A stretch of DNA of 64,000 bases from DASUPK01 sp035265665 (GTDB lineage: Bacteria; Actinomycetota; Thermoleophilia; Solirubrobacterales; 70-9), in NCBI GenBank assembly GCA_035265665.1, contig DATFOK010000035.1, positions 7,775 to 71,774 of the forward strand, in the 5' to 3' direction. Within the stretch, counting starts at the first letter, position 1. Every line of letters begins with the position of its first letter. Shown here in pieces: positions 49,940 through 58,288 of the stretch. The translations under genes were made by a program, and so were the position numbers. The notes beneath the pieces are model-generated. The model ran no database searches. It saw nothing but the letters and a program-made list of their open reading frames with translations, and was not told where the DNA came from.

Positions 49940-50066
49940 CCACATCAAGAGGGGTGGAGGGACTGGCCCGATGAAACCCCGGCAACCCCCTCGGATCTCG
50001 GTCCGAGGAAGGTGCCAAGTCCAGCAGGTGTCGCGGTTTAGAGATCAAGCGGCCTGGAAGATGTGG
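49940..50066 (+). ncRNA. SAM-I (S-box) riboswitch aptamer
   Basis: All conserved blocks are present: P1 CCACATC (49940-49946) pairs with GATGTGG (50060-50066); AAGAGGGGTGGAGGGACTGG, CCCGATGAAACCCCGGCAAC, hairpin P3 CTCGGATCTCGGTCCGAG, and AAGGTGCCAAGTCCAGCAG follow in order. SAM-I switches normally turn off methionine and cysteine genes when S-adenosylmethionine is high. Here it precedes a threonine-synthase-like gene. Confidence 0.95.
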
Positions 50067-50084
50067 GAAGAGCTCCGAATCGGA

Positions 50085-50117
50085 CCTCCGCCCACTCAGG
50101 ACCAGGCGGAGGTTTTT
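50085..50117 (+). terminator. Intrinsic terminator, expression platform of the SAM riboswitch
   Basis: CCTCCGCC (50085-50092) pairs with GGCGGAGG (50105-50112), followed by TTTTT (50113-50117), 13 bases before ATG 50131. With SAM bound and P1 formed, this hairpin should stop transcription. GAGCTCC at 50070-50076 can also pair with the GGAGCT of the ribosome site. Confidence 0.88.
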
Positions 50118-50130
50118 ACCTAGAGGAGCT

Positions 50131-51366
50131 ATGGCGATCGAATCTCTGAAATGCAAGGAGTGCGGGGCGAGTTATCCGCTCGACGCCCGCTTTGTCTGTG
50201 AGCAGTGCTTCGGGCCACTCGAGGTCGCCTACGACTACTCCGGCCTCGATCCGGCCGAGGCGCGGCGGAAGATCCAGGCCGGGTCGCGGGGGATCTGGCG
50301 CTATTCGGATTTCCTGCCTTTCGAGGGTCGCCCGGGCGACCCGCTGGAGCCGGGCCTCACCCCGCTAATCCGGGCCGATCGCCTTGCCGAGCGGCTCGGC
50401 CTGGGCGAGCTCTGGATCAAGAACGACGCGGCCAATCCGACGCACTCCTTCAAGGACCGCGTGGTCGCGGTGGCGGTCGCCAAGGCGAAGGAGCTCGGCT
50501 TCGAGACCGTCGCCTGCGCCTCGACCGGGAACCTCGCCAATGCCGTGGCTGCCCACTCCGCGGCCGCGGGTCTCGACTCCTATGTCTTCGTGCCGGCCGA
50601 TCTCGAGGAGCAGAAGCTGCTCGCCACCGGCATCTACGGCACCAACCTGGTCGGCATCCGCGGGACCTACGACGACGTCAACCGGCTCTGCACCGAGCTC
50701 AGCCAGACGCGTCCGTGGGCGTTCGTCAACGTCAACCTCCGCCCGTATTACTCGGAGGGCTCGAAGACGCTCGCCTTCGAGACGATCGAGCAGCTGGGCT
50801 GGAAGCTTCCGGACCGCGTGGTCGCGCCGATCGCCTCCGGCTCGATGTTCACCAAGGTCGCCAAGGGGATGCGGGACTGGATCGAGCTCGGCCTAGTTGA
50901 CGGCGGCCTGCCGACCTTCTGCGGAGCCCAGGCCCTGGGTTGCTCGCCCGTGGCGACGGCCTTCGCGGAGGGCTGGGACGTCTGCAAGCCCGAGCGCTCG
51001 CCGGAGACGATCGCGAAGAGCCTCGCGATCGGAGACCCCGCCGACGGTCCCTACGCGCTCGAGCTGGCGCGGAGGACCGGCGGTCTGATCGAGTCCGTGA
51101 CCGACGACGAGATCCGCGACGGAATCCGGCTGCTTGCCGAGACGACCGGCGTCTTCACCGAGACGGCCGGCGGCGTGACCGTCGGGGTACTGGCGAAGCT
51201 CGCCGCGGCCGGTGAGATCGGCTCCGACGAGCGCGTCGTCGCCTTCATCACCGGCGAGGGGTTGAAGACCCTCGACGCCGCCCGCGAGACCTTTCGGATG
51301 CATGAGATCGAACCGACCCTCGACGCCTTCGAGCAGGGGCTCGGTGCGGCGGAGGTCTCGGCCTAG
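50131..51366 (+). CDS. Threonine-synthase-like PLP enzyme (under SAM riboswitch control)
   Basis: 411 residues. The N-terminal zinc-ribbon-like CKECGASYPLDARFVCEQCF (about 8-27) and PLP core follow the long-form ThrC family: PLIRADRLAERLGL, KNDAANPTHSFKDRVVAVAV with the PLP Lys, ACASTGNLANAVAAHSAAAG, VAPIASGSMFTKVAKGM and FTETAGGVTVGVLAKLAAAG. It would release phosphate from O-phosphohomoserine to make threonine. The SAM-I switch and the following ubiquitin-like sulfur carrier suggest an alternative: a sulfur transfer to make homocysteine. ATG 50131 has AGAGGAGC upstream. Confidence 0.9.
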   Translation: MAIESLKCKECGASYPLDARFVCEQCFGPLEVAYDYSGLDPAEARRKIQAGSRGIWRYSDFLPFEGRPGDPLEPGLTPLIRADRLAERLGLGELWIKNDAANPTHSFKDRVVAVAVAKAKELGFETVACASTGNLANAVAAHSAAAGLDSYVFVPADLEEQKLLATGIYGTNLVGIRGTYDDVNRLCTELSQTRPWAFVNVNLRPYYSEGSKTLAFETIEQLGWKLPDRVVAPIASGSMFTKVAKGMRDWIELGLVDGGLPTFCGAQALGCSPVATAFAEGWDVCKPERSPETIAKSLAIGDPADGPYALELARRTGGLIESVTDDEIRDGIRLLAETTGVFTETAGGVTVGVLAKLAAAGEIGSDERVVAFITGEGLKTLDAARETFRMHEIEPTLDAFEQGLGAAEVSA

Positions 51367-51410
51367 CGCGGTTGCCGGCTCGCGGCCATGACTAAGATTC
51401 CCGCCCGACG

Positions 51411-51683
51411 ATGAGCGTCACAGTGAAGATCCCGGCCCAGCTCCGCGCCGCGACCGGCGGTGAGGGGGAACTCGAGGTCGAGGGGTCGACGGTCGGCGAG
51501 GCGCTCGACGCGGTCTTCGACCAGCATGACGGGCTGCGCGAGCGGATCACCCAGGACGGTGACCTGCGCCGTTTCGTAAACGTCTACGTCTCGGGCGAGG
51601 ACATCCGCTTTCAGGACGGCCTCGACACCCCCGTCTCCTCAGGCGACGAGGTGACGATCCTCCCCGCGGTCGCCGGCGGCTGA
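51411..51683 (+). CDS. MoaD/ThiS-type ubiquitin-like sulfur carrier protein
   Basis: 90 residues: MSVTVKIPAQLRAATGGEGE, VGEALDAVFDQHDGLRERIT, FVNVYVSGEDIRFQDGLDTP, and the C-terminus EVTILPAVAGG ending in the free Gly-Gly needed for thiocarboxylate formation. It closely follows the threonine-synthase-like gene and is probably in the same SAM-regulated transcript. A molybdopterin role is less likely because a complete MoaD-MoaE fusion exists at 439-1098. It resembles CysO/HcyS-type carriers used in amino-acid sulfur assimilation. Confidence 0.88.
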   Translation: MSVTVKIPAQLRAATGGEGELEVEGSTVGEALDAVFDQHDGLRERITQDGDLRRFVNVYVSGEDIRFQDGLDTPVSSGDEVTILPAVAGG

Positions 51684-51690
51684 TCGCCGG

Positions 51691-54174
51691 GTGATGGGTC
51701 GGCGGGGGAGCCTGCTCGCGGCTGGGCTTTCGCTTGCCGCGGCCCTCCTCATCGCACCCGCCGCGGCGGGCGCCGACATCGCCTCCGGGCCGCTGCGGGC
51801 AAGCGTCACCGCCGATCCCTGGCATCTCTCGATCACGGACGGCTCGGGCGGTCTCGTCCTGAACGAAAACCGTGGGCATGGCAGCGGGCCGACCGGAACG
51901 CTCGGCTTCAGGACGACGCTCGGCTGGTTCCACGCAACCCGGGTGGCCTCAGGTGGGATGCAGGGCGGCTCCTACGGGGCGGAGCTCGAGACAACCGACC
52001 CGACGCGGGGAATCCATCTGCGGATCGATCCGGATCGCAACGGAATCATCGGCCTCAGTGCGTCGGTCACTGGGTCGACGGCGGGTGTTACCGCGGTCGG
52101 CATTGGCTTCGACTCCCGGCCCTCGGAGCGCTTCCTCGGTTTCGGCGAGCGCTCCGACGCCGTCGACCAGCGGGGCCGTGAGGTCGAGAACTACGTCTCC
52201 GACGGGCCCTACACGCCGAGCGACCGTGCCCTGATCTCGAATTTCATCCCGCCGCCGGGATTCCGCCCGCGCGACGACGCGACCTACTTCCCGGTTCCCT
52301 GGCTGCTCTCGACCGCCGGGTACGGGGTCCTCGTGGGGAACCACGAAACGAGCTACTTCCGGCTGGGCAGCTCCGACCCGTCAGCTTGGAGCGTTGAGGC
52401 GCAGGCGACCCGCCTCCAGCTCCGCTTCATCGGCGGTCCCGCGCCGTCCGATGCACTGCGCCGGCTGACCGAGGTCACCGGTCGCCAGCCCCCGCCAGCC
52501 GCACCGTGGGTGTTCGGGCCCTGGTACCAGCCGACCGGGTCCGACCAGATCGGCCAGGCCCGGGCATTGCGCGCCGCTGACGTGCCGGGTTCGGCGGTGA
52601 ACACCTACCTGCACTACCTCCCGTGTGGCGATCAGCGCGGCCGTGAGAACGAGCAGCCGCCCTTCACCGCCGGCTTTCACGATCTCGGCTACGCGATCAC
52701 GACCTACTTCAACCCGATGATCTGCACGAGATATGAGCCCACGTACTCGCGGGCAGCTGCGGCAGGGCTGCTCACCCGGAACCAGCTCGATCAGCCGTAC
52801 GTCTATCCGCTCTCGACTGGCCCCCTAATCTTCACGCCCGTCTCCCAGTTCGACTTCACCGCGCCCGGGGTGCAGTCGTTCTGGAACGGACTGCTGTCCG
52901 AAGCGGTTGGCCACGGCTACGACGGCTGGATGGAGGACTTCGGGGAGTACACGCCGCTCGACGCCAAGTCCGCCGACGGCCGCCCCGGAGGGCAGATGCA
53001 TAACGTCTATCCGACCCTCTACCACTGCGCGACCCACGACTTCGTTAGGGGGGCGCCGCGGGCGCTGGCGCCGTTCGTGCGGTCGGGCTGGACCGGGACG
53101 CAGCGCTGCGCCCAGATCGTCTGGGGTGGAGACCCCACCACCGACTGGGGCTACGACGGGCTCGACTCGGCGATCAAGCAGGCGCTATCCATCGGCGCCT
53201 CCGGGGTCTCGCGCTGGGGTTCGGACATCGGGGGATTCTTCTCACTCACCCAGGGGAGGCTGACCGAGGAGCTGCTCAATCGCTGGATCGAGTTCGGCGC
53301 CGTCTCCGGCGTGATGCGCACGGAGGCCAACGGAGTGAAGCTCCAGCAATACACCCGTCCTCAAATCTTCGATCCGGGGGTGCTGCCGATCTGGCGCCGC
53401 TACGCCAAGCTCCGGACGCAGCTCTATCCCTACCTGCTTGCCGCCGACGCCCAGTACCGATCTACCGGCATGCCGGTGATGCGCCATCTCGGGCTGATCT
53501 ATCCGGGCGACGCAACCGCTTCGGGGCAGGAGACCGAGTTCATGTTCGGGCCCGATCTCCTAGCGGCTCCGGTGCACGAGCCGGGGCAGACCGAGCGGTC
53601 CGTCTATCTGCCTGCCGGACAGTGGATCGACTTCTGGCGGGCAGTGAGTTACACGGACGGCGATGGATCACTGAAGCTTCACCCAGCGACGACGCTTGAG
53701 GGCTCGCGCCATGTCACCGTGCCCGCGCCGCTGGAGGAGCTGCCGATGATGGTGCGGGTGGGGGCGATCCTGCCGCTGCTGCCGCACACGACGGAGACGC
53801 TCGCGGACTACGGGTCCGCCTCGACGGTCGGTCTCGACGATGTGGGTCGGAGCCTCCGCCTGATCGCTTTCCCGCGCGGGAAGTCGAGCTCGGCGTTCGG
53901 GGAGACCGGCAGCCTTCAATCCAAAGAGGGGATGCGGTCCTGGAAACTGACCATCCGCCAGGCGGACCGGTACCGGATCTCGCTGGAAGCGTCACTCACG
54001 ACGCTGAGCCGTGAGCTCACCCCGTGCGAGGTCCGCCTGGACGGTCACAAGCTGCCCGATGAGGCTTGGTCCGTCGACGACGGCGTGCTTAAGGTCAGCT
54101 TTCTCGCGCGAGGAAAGGTCTCGCGGCTGGTCGCCCAAGACCGCAAGCAGTGCGCCGACGCCACCGCGAGGTAG
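51691..54174 (+). CDS. Secreted glycoside hydrolase family 31 enzyme
   Basis: About 827 residues. The signal peptide (1-29) ends PAAAGA. The catalytic barrel has APWVFGPWYQPTGS, the nucleophile Asp in YDGWMEDFGEYTPLD (about residue 415) and the acid/base Asp in RWGSDIGGFFSLT (about 512), followed by GVMRTEANG and the C-terminal beta domains (SVYLPAGQWIDFWR). GH31 includes alpha-glucosidases, alpha-xylosidases and sulfoquinovosidases; the substrate is not assigned. GTG 51691 or ATG 51694. Confidence 0.92.
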   Translation: MMGRRGSLLAAGLSLAAALLIAPAAAGADIASGPLRASVTADPWHLSITDGSGGLVLNENRGHGSGPTGTLGFRTTLGWFHATRVASGGMQGGSYGAELETTDPTRGIHLRIDPDRNGIIGLSASVTGSTAGVTAVGIGFDSRPSERFLGFGERSDAVDQRGREVENYVSDGPYTPSDRALISNFIPPPGFRPRDDATYFPVPWLLSTAGYGVLVGNHETSYFRLGSSDPSAWSVEAQATRLQLRFIGGPAPSDALRRLTEVTGRQPPPAAPWVFGPWYQPTGSDQIGQARALRAADVPGSAVNTYLHYLPCGDQRGRENEQPPFTAGFHDLGYAITTYFNPMICTRYEPTYSRAAAAGLLTRNQLDQPYVYPLSTGPLIFTPVSQFDFTAPGVQSFWNGLLSEAVGHGYDGWMEDFGEYTPLDAKSADGRPGGQMHNVYPTLYHCATHDFVRGAPRALAPFVRSGWTGTQRCAQIVWGGDPTTDWGYDGLDSAIKQALSIGASGVSRWGSDIGGFFSLTQGRLTEELLNRWIEFGAVSGVMRTEANGVKLQQYTRPQIFDPGVLPIWRRYAKLRTQLYPYLLAADAQYRSTGMPVMRHLGLIYPGDATASGQETEFMFGPDLLAAPVHEPGQTERSVYLPAGQWIDFWRAVSYTDGDGSLKLHPATTLEGSRHVTVPAPLEELPMMVRVGAILPLLPHTTETLADYGSASTVGLDDVGRSLRLIAFPRGKSSSAFGETGSLQSKEGMRSWKLTIRQADRYRISLEASLTTLSRELTPCEVRLDGHKLPDEAWSVDDGVLKVSFLARGKVSRLVAQDRKQCADATAR

Positions 54175-54192
54175 GGGTTGGGCGGGCTCGAT

Positions 54193-54593
54193 CTACGGCA
54201 TGGACTGGTCCGACAGCCCAGCGGCTTCGAGCGCCTCGGCTCGGCTGCCGAGTATCCGGACGCGCACGACCTTTCCGCGGCGGAGTTCGTAGACACTTCC
54301 GAACTCGGCCGTGACGCTCAGGTCGCTCCCGTGCCCGCGCGCCTGGGTATTCCCGACGACCACGACTCGATCATCGAGGTCGATGAGCTCCACGACCTCC
54401 ATGGTGATCTCACTCCACGCGTCCCACCATTTCTGGACCGATCGTTCGACGCCGGCGGGCCCATGGAAGGTTTCCGCGCCCGGAAACCGCTGGTCCTCAA
54501 CCCACTCGACCTCGGGGTCCAAGTCATCGAGCAACAACTCGCGATTGATGCCTCGACCGATCGCCGCACCATTTCCACGTTTTCCTGAGACAT
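54193..54593 (-). pseudogene. SnoaL/NTF2-like protein, frameshifted near its N-terminus
   Basis: ATG 54593 begins MSQENVEMVRRSVEA, the usual start of a large actinobacterial SnoaL-like family. From about 54550 the frame changes and the family sequence resumes as NRELLLDDLDPEVEWVEDQR, FPGAETFHGPAGVERSVQKW, DRVVVVGNTQARG and SRAEALEAAGL. Restoring one T near 54550 would give EAFNRE, the usual family text, although about three residues are also short there. It could be a true pseudogene or a sequencing error. Function of the family is generally unknown. Confidence 0.75.
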
Positions 54594-54644
54594 CGAGAGC
54601 GGAGTATCGCGACTTGCCGCGAACAGGCTGCTGGCAAGGAAGAA

Positions 54645-54718
54645 CGCGCCCGGCAGGATTCGAACCTGCGGCCTCTTCCTCCGGAGGGAAGCGCTCTATC
54701 CAGCTGAGCTACGGGCGC
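54645..54718 (-). tRNA. tRNA-Arg (anticodon CCG)
   Basis: On the reverse strand: acceptor GCGCCCG (54718-54712) pairs with CGGGCGC next to discriminator G at 54645. The D-arm has AGCTCAGCTGGATAGAGC, the anticodon arm is CTTCC-CTCCGGA-GGAAG with anticodon CCG reading CGG, and the T-arm is GCAGGTTCGAATCCTGC. 74 nucleotides, no encoded CCA. Confidence 0.96.
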
Positions 54719-54795
54719 GGGGCGGTCAAGTGTAGGTCCGTGGCGGGCGGGTGCGCCCGACCGCCGCGCCCGCCTCTTTCTAGGCTAGGCCGGTC

Positions 54796-55782
54796 ATGGA
54801 TCTCTCCGTCGTCTTTCTCGGCACCGGCGGCTCCGTTCCTTCGGCGCGGAGGGCGACCGCATGCGTGCTGATCCGCTCAGGAGGCAGCCGCATCCTGGTC
54901 GACGCGGGGGAGGGGGCCCAGCGGCAGATGATCAACTCGACCGGGCTCGTCCAGGTCGACGACATCTACATCACCCACTTCCATGCGGACCACTACCTCG
55001 GCCTTCCCGGCCTGCTCAAGACCTACGACCTGCTCGAGCGCCGGGCTCCGCTTCGGATCGTCGGGCCGGTCGGCCTCCATGCGCTCTTCGAGGCGCTCCG
55101 TCGGATCTTCGGGAAGCTCCGCTACGGGATCGAGCTGATCGAGCTCGCGCCGGGGGATGCGATCGAGCACGAGGGTTTCGAGATGCGCGGCTTCGCCGTC
55201 GAGCACCGGATGGCCGCGCTCGGCTACGCGTACGTCGAGCCCGAGCGTCCGGGGCGCTTCGACGTCGATGCCGCCCGGGGCCTGGGGATCATGGATGCCC
55301 GCGACTTCGGACGTCTGCAGCGGGGCGAGACGATCTCGGTGAACGGTTCCGACGTTCGCCCGGACCAAGTGATGGGTGAGCCGCGCCAAGGACGAAAGAT
55401 CGTGATCACCGGCGACACCGCGCCATGCGAGATGACCCGCGTCGCGGCACATGCGGCGCAGCTGCTCGTACACGACGGCACCTTCGCCGTCGAGGAATCC
55501 ACCCGCGCTGCGGAGACCGGCCACTCGACAGCCCGCGACGCCGCCCAGCTCGCGGCGGACGCCGAGGTCGGCATGCTCGCGATCGTGCACGTCTCCTCCC
55601 GCTACAACGTCTCCAAGGTGTTGGGCGAGGCGCGCGAGGCCTTCCCGGAGACGGTCGCGCCGCGTGACTTCGACCTGGTCGAGATCCCGTTCCCCGAGCG
55701 GGGCGAGCCCCATCTCGTTCCCGAGGGGGCCAGGCAGCGGCCCGAACCGCAGGCCGAGCCCGTCCCGGTACCTGACGACTAG
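54796..55782 (+). CDS. rnz: Ribonuclease Z
   Basis: 328 residues. VVFLGTGGSVPSARRATACV at the N-terminus, the metal site THFHADHYLGLPGLLKTYDL (HxHxDH), GDTAPCEMTRVAAHAAQLLVHD and GHSTARDAAQLAADAEVGML are the tRNase Z landmarks. It matures tRNA 3' ends and lies beside a tRNA gene lacking encoded CCA. A Pro/Glu-rich tail ends the chain. Its TAG shares the palindrome CTAG with the stop of the convergent hydrolase. Confidence 0.95.
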   Translation: MDLSVVFLGTGGSVPSARRATACVLIRSGGSRILVDAGEGAQRQMINSTGLVQVDDIYITHFHADHYLGLPGLLKTYDLLERRAPLRIVGPVGLHALFEALRRIFGKLRYGIELIELAPGDAIEHEGFEMRGFAVEHRMAALGYAYVEPERPGRFDVDAARGLGIMDARDFGRLQRGETISVNGSDVRPDQVMGEPRQGRKIVITGDTAPCEMTRVAAHAAQLLVHDGTFAVEESTRAAETGHSTARDAAQLAADAEVGMLAIVHVSSRYNVSKVLGEAREAFPETVAPRDFDLVEIPFPERGEPHLVPEGARQRPEPQAEPVPVPDD

Positions 55783-56645
55783 GTCGATCCGGCAAGTCCG
55801 GCAATGGCGTCAGCTACGGCCCGTGCCTGGTCCTCCTGGAGGAAGTGCTTGGCGGAGATGACCTTCGCGTCAATGCCGAGGACCTCCTCGAAAACGCGGC
55901 GCCGGTCCTCTCCGAGCGCCGGGTCGCGATCACCCCACAGGATCGTCGCCGGCCAACCCGCGTCCCGGAGTCCGTCCACGTATAACGCCTCCTTCTCCTC
56001 GGTCAGCTCGAAGCCGCGGACGATCTTCCGGAACGAGCTCCCGCCGCCGTTGCGGTGCAGGAGGGCGATGTGGGCGTCGACCTCGTGCGCCGGTGTCGCG
56101 GACCGGTCCCCGATCCCCTGCAGATAGAAGAGCCAGCGTGCGAGCGGGGGCCGGATGGTCGCGACCCAGACCGGGCCGATCACCGGCGGTGCGGCCAGGT
56201 CCATCGTCCAGACCCGCCGGAAGTGCGCGACGTCGATCAGCGTGTCGAGGACCGTCAGCGTCCGCACCCGGTCGGGGTTTGGGAGCGCCCACTCCAGACC
56301 GATCGGGCCGCCGATGTCGTGGAGGACCAGATGGCAGCGATCGAGCCCGAGTGCATCGATCGCCTCGCCGGTCCAGCGACCCAGGCCCGACCAGCTGTAG
56401 TCGAATCCTGGCGGCTTCGCCGCCAGGCCGAGGCCCGGGAGGTCGAAGGCCACCCCGCGCAGCCCTCGCTCCGCGAGCAGCGGCACCACCTTGCGGTAGA
56501 GGAACGAGCTCACGGGGATCCCGTGCATGAGCACGACCGGCTCGCCGTCGCCCTGCTCCAGCACGAAGCTCTCGATACCGGCCGCCTCGAACTCTCGGCC
56601 GGCGCTCCGATGCCTCTCTATCGCCTCAGCGACCGCGCGCCGCAC
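55779..56645 (-). CDS. Alpha/beta hydrolase (haloalkane-dehalogenase/epoxide-hydrolase-like)
   Basis: 288 residues. PVVLMHGIPVSSFLYRKVVPLL holds the oxyanion HGxP motif; the nucleophile Asp lies in HLVLHDIGGPIGLEWAL; WGDRDPALGEDRR and AKVISAKHFLQEDQAR carry the acid and His. An Asp nucleophile points to dehalogenase or epoxide hydrolase chemistry rather than esterase. The GTG start at 56645 is tentative. Substrate unknown. Confidence 0.87.
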   Translation of the reverse strand: MRRAVAEAIERHRSAGREFEAAGIESFVLEQGDGEPVVLMHGIPVSSFLYRKVVPLLAERGLRGVAFDLPGLGLAAKPPGFDYSWSGLGRWTGEAIDALGLDRCHLVLHDIGGPIGLEWALPNPDRVRTLTVLDTLIDVAHFRRVWTMDLAAPPVIGPVWVATIRPPLARWLFYLQGIGDRSATPAHEVDAHIALLHRNGGGSSFRKIVRGFELTEEKEALYVDGLRDAGWPATILWGDRDPALGEDRRRVFEEVLGIDAKVISAKHFLQEDQARAVADAIAGLAGST

Positions 56646-56717
56646 GGAGAGATCATCGCGCTTTGCGGCTTCGCAGCCAATCGCGGTCTGAGGCCGCTGC
56701 TACGCTGGCGCGGCAAG

Positions 56718-56752
56718 CCCCTTTAACCCGGTCCCGTGAGGCCAGGAAGGAG
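56718..56752 (+). promoter_or_regulatory. PyrR-binding RNA site before pyrR
   Basis: CCTTTAACCCGGTCCCGTGA and GGCCAGGAAGG together match the PyrR target: an outer CCTT/AAGG stem and a loop with TCCCGTGAGGCC, close to the published consensus UCCNGNGAGGCU. The site directly abuts the ribosome site of pyrR. In mycobacteria PyrR bound there with UMP blocks translation, so translational autoregulation of the operon is inferred. Confidence 0.75.
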
Positions 56753-56759
56753 CAAGGCA

Positions 56760-57332
56760 GTGAGCGACGAGAAGGTCGTGCTCGATCACGACGATCTGCG
56801 GCGGACGTTGGTCCGTATCGCCCACGAGATCGTCGAGAAGAACGAGGACTCGGATCGGCTGGCGCTGGTCGGCATCCACACGCGCGGGGCCGTGATCTGC
56901 CGCCGCCTGCACGCGCTGGTCGGCGAGCTCTCCGGCACCGAGGTGCCCCTCGGCGACCTCGACATCTCCTTCTACCGCGACGACATCGAGCGCCGCGAGC
57001 CGCGCGACGCGCCGGTCGTCCACGACTCGCATCTGGACTTCGACCTCGCGGGGCGCACCGTCGTCCTGGTCGACGACGTCCTCTACACCGGCCGAACCGT
57101 CCGCGCGGCGATCGATGCGCTCTTCGACTACGGCCGCCCCGCCCGCGTCCAGCTCGCCGTGCTCGCCGACCGCGGTCACCGGGAGCTGCCGATCCGCCCG
57201 GACTACGTCGGCAAGAACCTGCCGACCGCGCCGGGGGAGCGGGTGAATGTCCGGCTGGAGGAGACCGACGGGGTCGACGAGGTGGCGATCACCCCGGCGG
57301 GCGCGCCGGCGGCAACCAAGGAGGATTCATGA
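56760..57332 (+). CDS. pyrR: Bifunctional PyrR, pyrimidine operon regulator / uracil phosphoribosyltransferase
   Basis: 190 residues. RTLVRIAHEIVEKNEDSDRL, LVGIHTRGAVICRRLH, the PRPP loop TVVLVDDVLYTGRTVRAAID and LADRGHRELPIRPDYVGKNL are characteristic. GTG 56760 is chosen because AAGGAGC is well spaced; GTG 56736 lies inside the RNA binding site. Binds leader RNA in a UMP-dependent way to repress the operon. Its TGA overlaps the pyrB ATG. Confidence 0.95.
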   Translation: MSDEKVVLDHDDLRRTLVRIAHEIVEKNEDSDRLALVGIHTRGAVICRRLHALVGELSGTEVPLGDLDISFYRDDIERREPRDAPVVHDSHLDFDLAGRTVVLVDDVLYTGRTVRAAIDALFDYGRPARVQLAVLADRGHRELPIRPDYVGKNLPTAPGERVNVRLEETDGVDEVAITPAGAPAATKEDS

Positions 57333-58288
57333 AGCACCTGCTCGGAGTCGACGAACTGTCGCGGGAGGAGCTTGAGCGCATCCTCGAGCGCGCGGAGAGC
57401 TTCGCGGAGGTGGGCCGCCGCGACATCAAGAAGGTGCCGACCCTGCGGGGGCGCACGATCGTCAACCTCTTCTACGAAGCGAGCACCCGAACCCTCTCCT
57501 CGTTCGAGCTCGCCGCGAAGCGGCTCTCCGCCGACGTGGTCAGCGTCAAGTCGGCGGGCTCCTCGGTCGACAAGGGCGAATCGCTGAAGGACACGGTCGC
57601 GACGCTCTCCGCATACGACCCGGCCGCGATCGTGATCCGCAGCCCGCACGCCGGCGCCGCCCAGCTCGTCGCCAACTGGACCGAGGCCTCGGTGATCAAC
57701 GCCGGCGACGGCAAGCACGAGCACCCGACCCAGGCGCTGCTCGACGTCTTCACGCTCCGCCAGCGCCTCGACTCCCTCGAGGACACGAGCATCTGGATCG
57801 TCGGCGACGTCCTGCACAGCCGCGTCGCTCGCTCCTGCCTGCTCGCCTTCCAGAAGATGGGGGCGAGGGTCACCCTCTGCGGGCCTCCCACCCTGATCCC
57901 GCGCGGTATCGAGGCACTCGGCTGCGAGGTCTCCTACGACCTCGACGGGCTGGGCGGGGCGGATGTCGTCTACGCCCTGCGGATGCAGCGCGAGCGGATG
58001 GGCGAGAGCTTCGTCCCCTCGCTACGCGAGTACGCCGCTCGCTATCAGATCGATTCGCGCCGGCTCGGCCCCCGTCAGCTGCTCATGCACCCAGGGCCGG
58101 TGAACCGCGGCGTCGAGCTCGCCCCAGAGGTGATCGACTCCCCGCAGTCGCTGATCACCTCCCAGGTCGAGAGCGGGCTGGTGGTGCGGATGGCGATCCT
58201 CTACGAGCTGCTCACGGGCAGCGACCGCCCCCGGCCCGACCGCGGCCCCGCGCCCGCCGACACTCCGACGATCGGGCAGCCGGCATGA
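57329..58288 (+). CDS. pyrB: Aspartate carbamoyltransferase catalytic subunit PyrB
   Basis: 319 residues. The carbamoyl-phosphate motif is VNLFYEASTRTLSSFELAAK, the middle has VIRSPHAGAAQLVANW and GDGKHEHPTQALLDVFTLRQ, and the C-terminal half GDVLHSRVARSCLLAF and LLMHPGPVNRGVEL. Second step of UMP synthesis. ATG 57329 (GGAGG upstream) overlaps the pyrR stop, and the pyrC ATG overlaps its own stop. Confidence 0.96.
   Translation: MKHLLGVDELSREELERILERAESFAEVGRRDIKKVPTLRGRTIVNLFYEASTRTLSSFELAAKRLSADVVSVKSAGSSVDKGESLKDTVATLSAYDPAAIVIRSPHAGAAQLVANWTEASVINAGDGKHEHPTQALLDVFTLRQRLDSLEDTSIWIVGDVLHSRVARSCLLAFQKMGARVTLCGPPTLIPRGIEALGCEVSYDLDGLGGADVVYALRMQRERMGESFVPSLREYAARYQIDSRRLGPRQLLMHPGPVNRGVELAPEVIDSPQSLITSQVESGLVVRMAILYELLTGSDRPRPDRGPAPADTPTIGQPA

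Noticed and set aside
51411..51683. Assigning the Gly-Gly carrier as a second MoaD for molybdopterin
   Set aside because: It is 50 kb from the moa genes, under probable SAM control and follows a PLP enzyme, and a MoaD-MoaE fusion is already present; kept only as an alternative.
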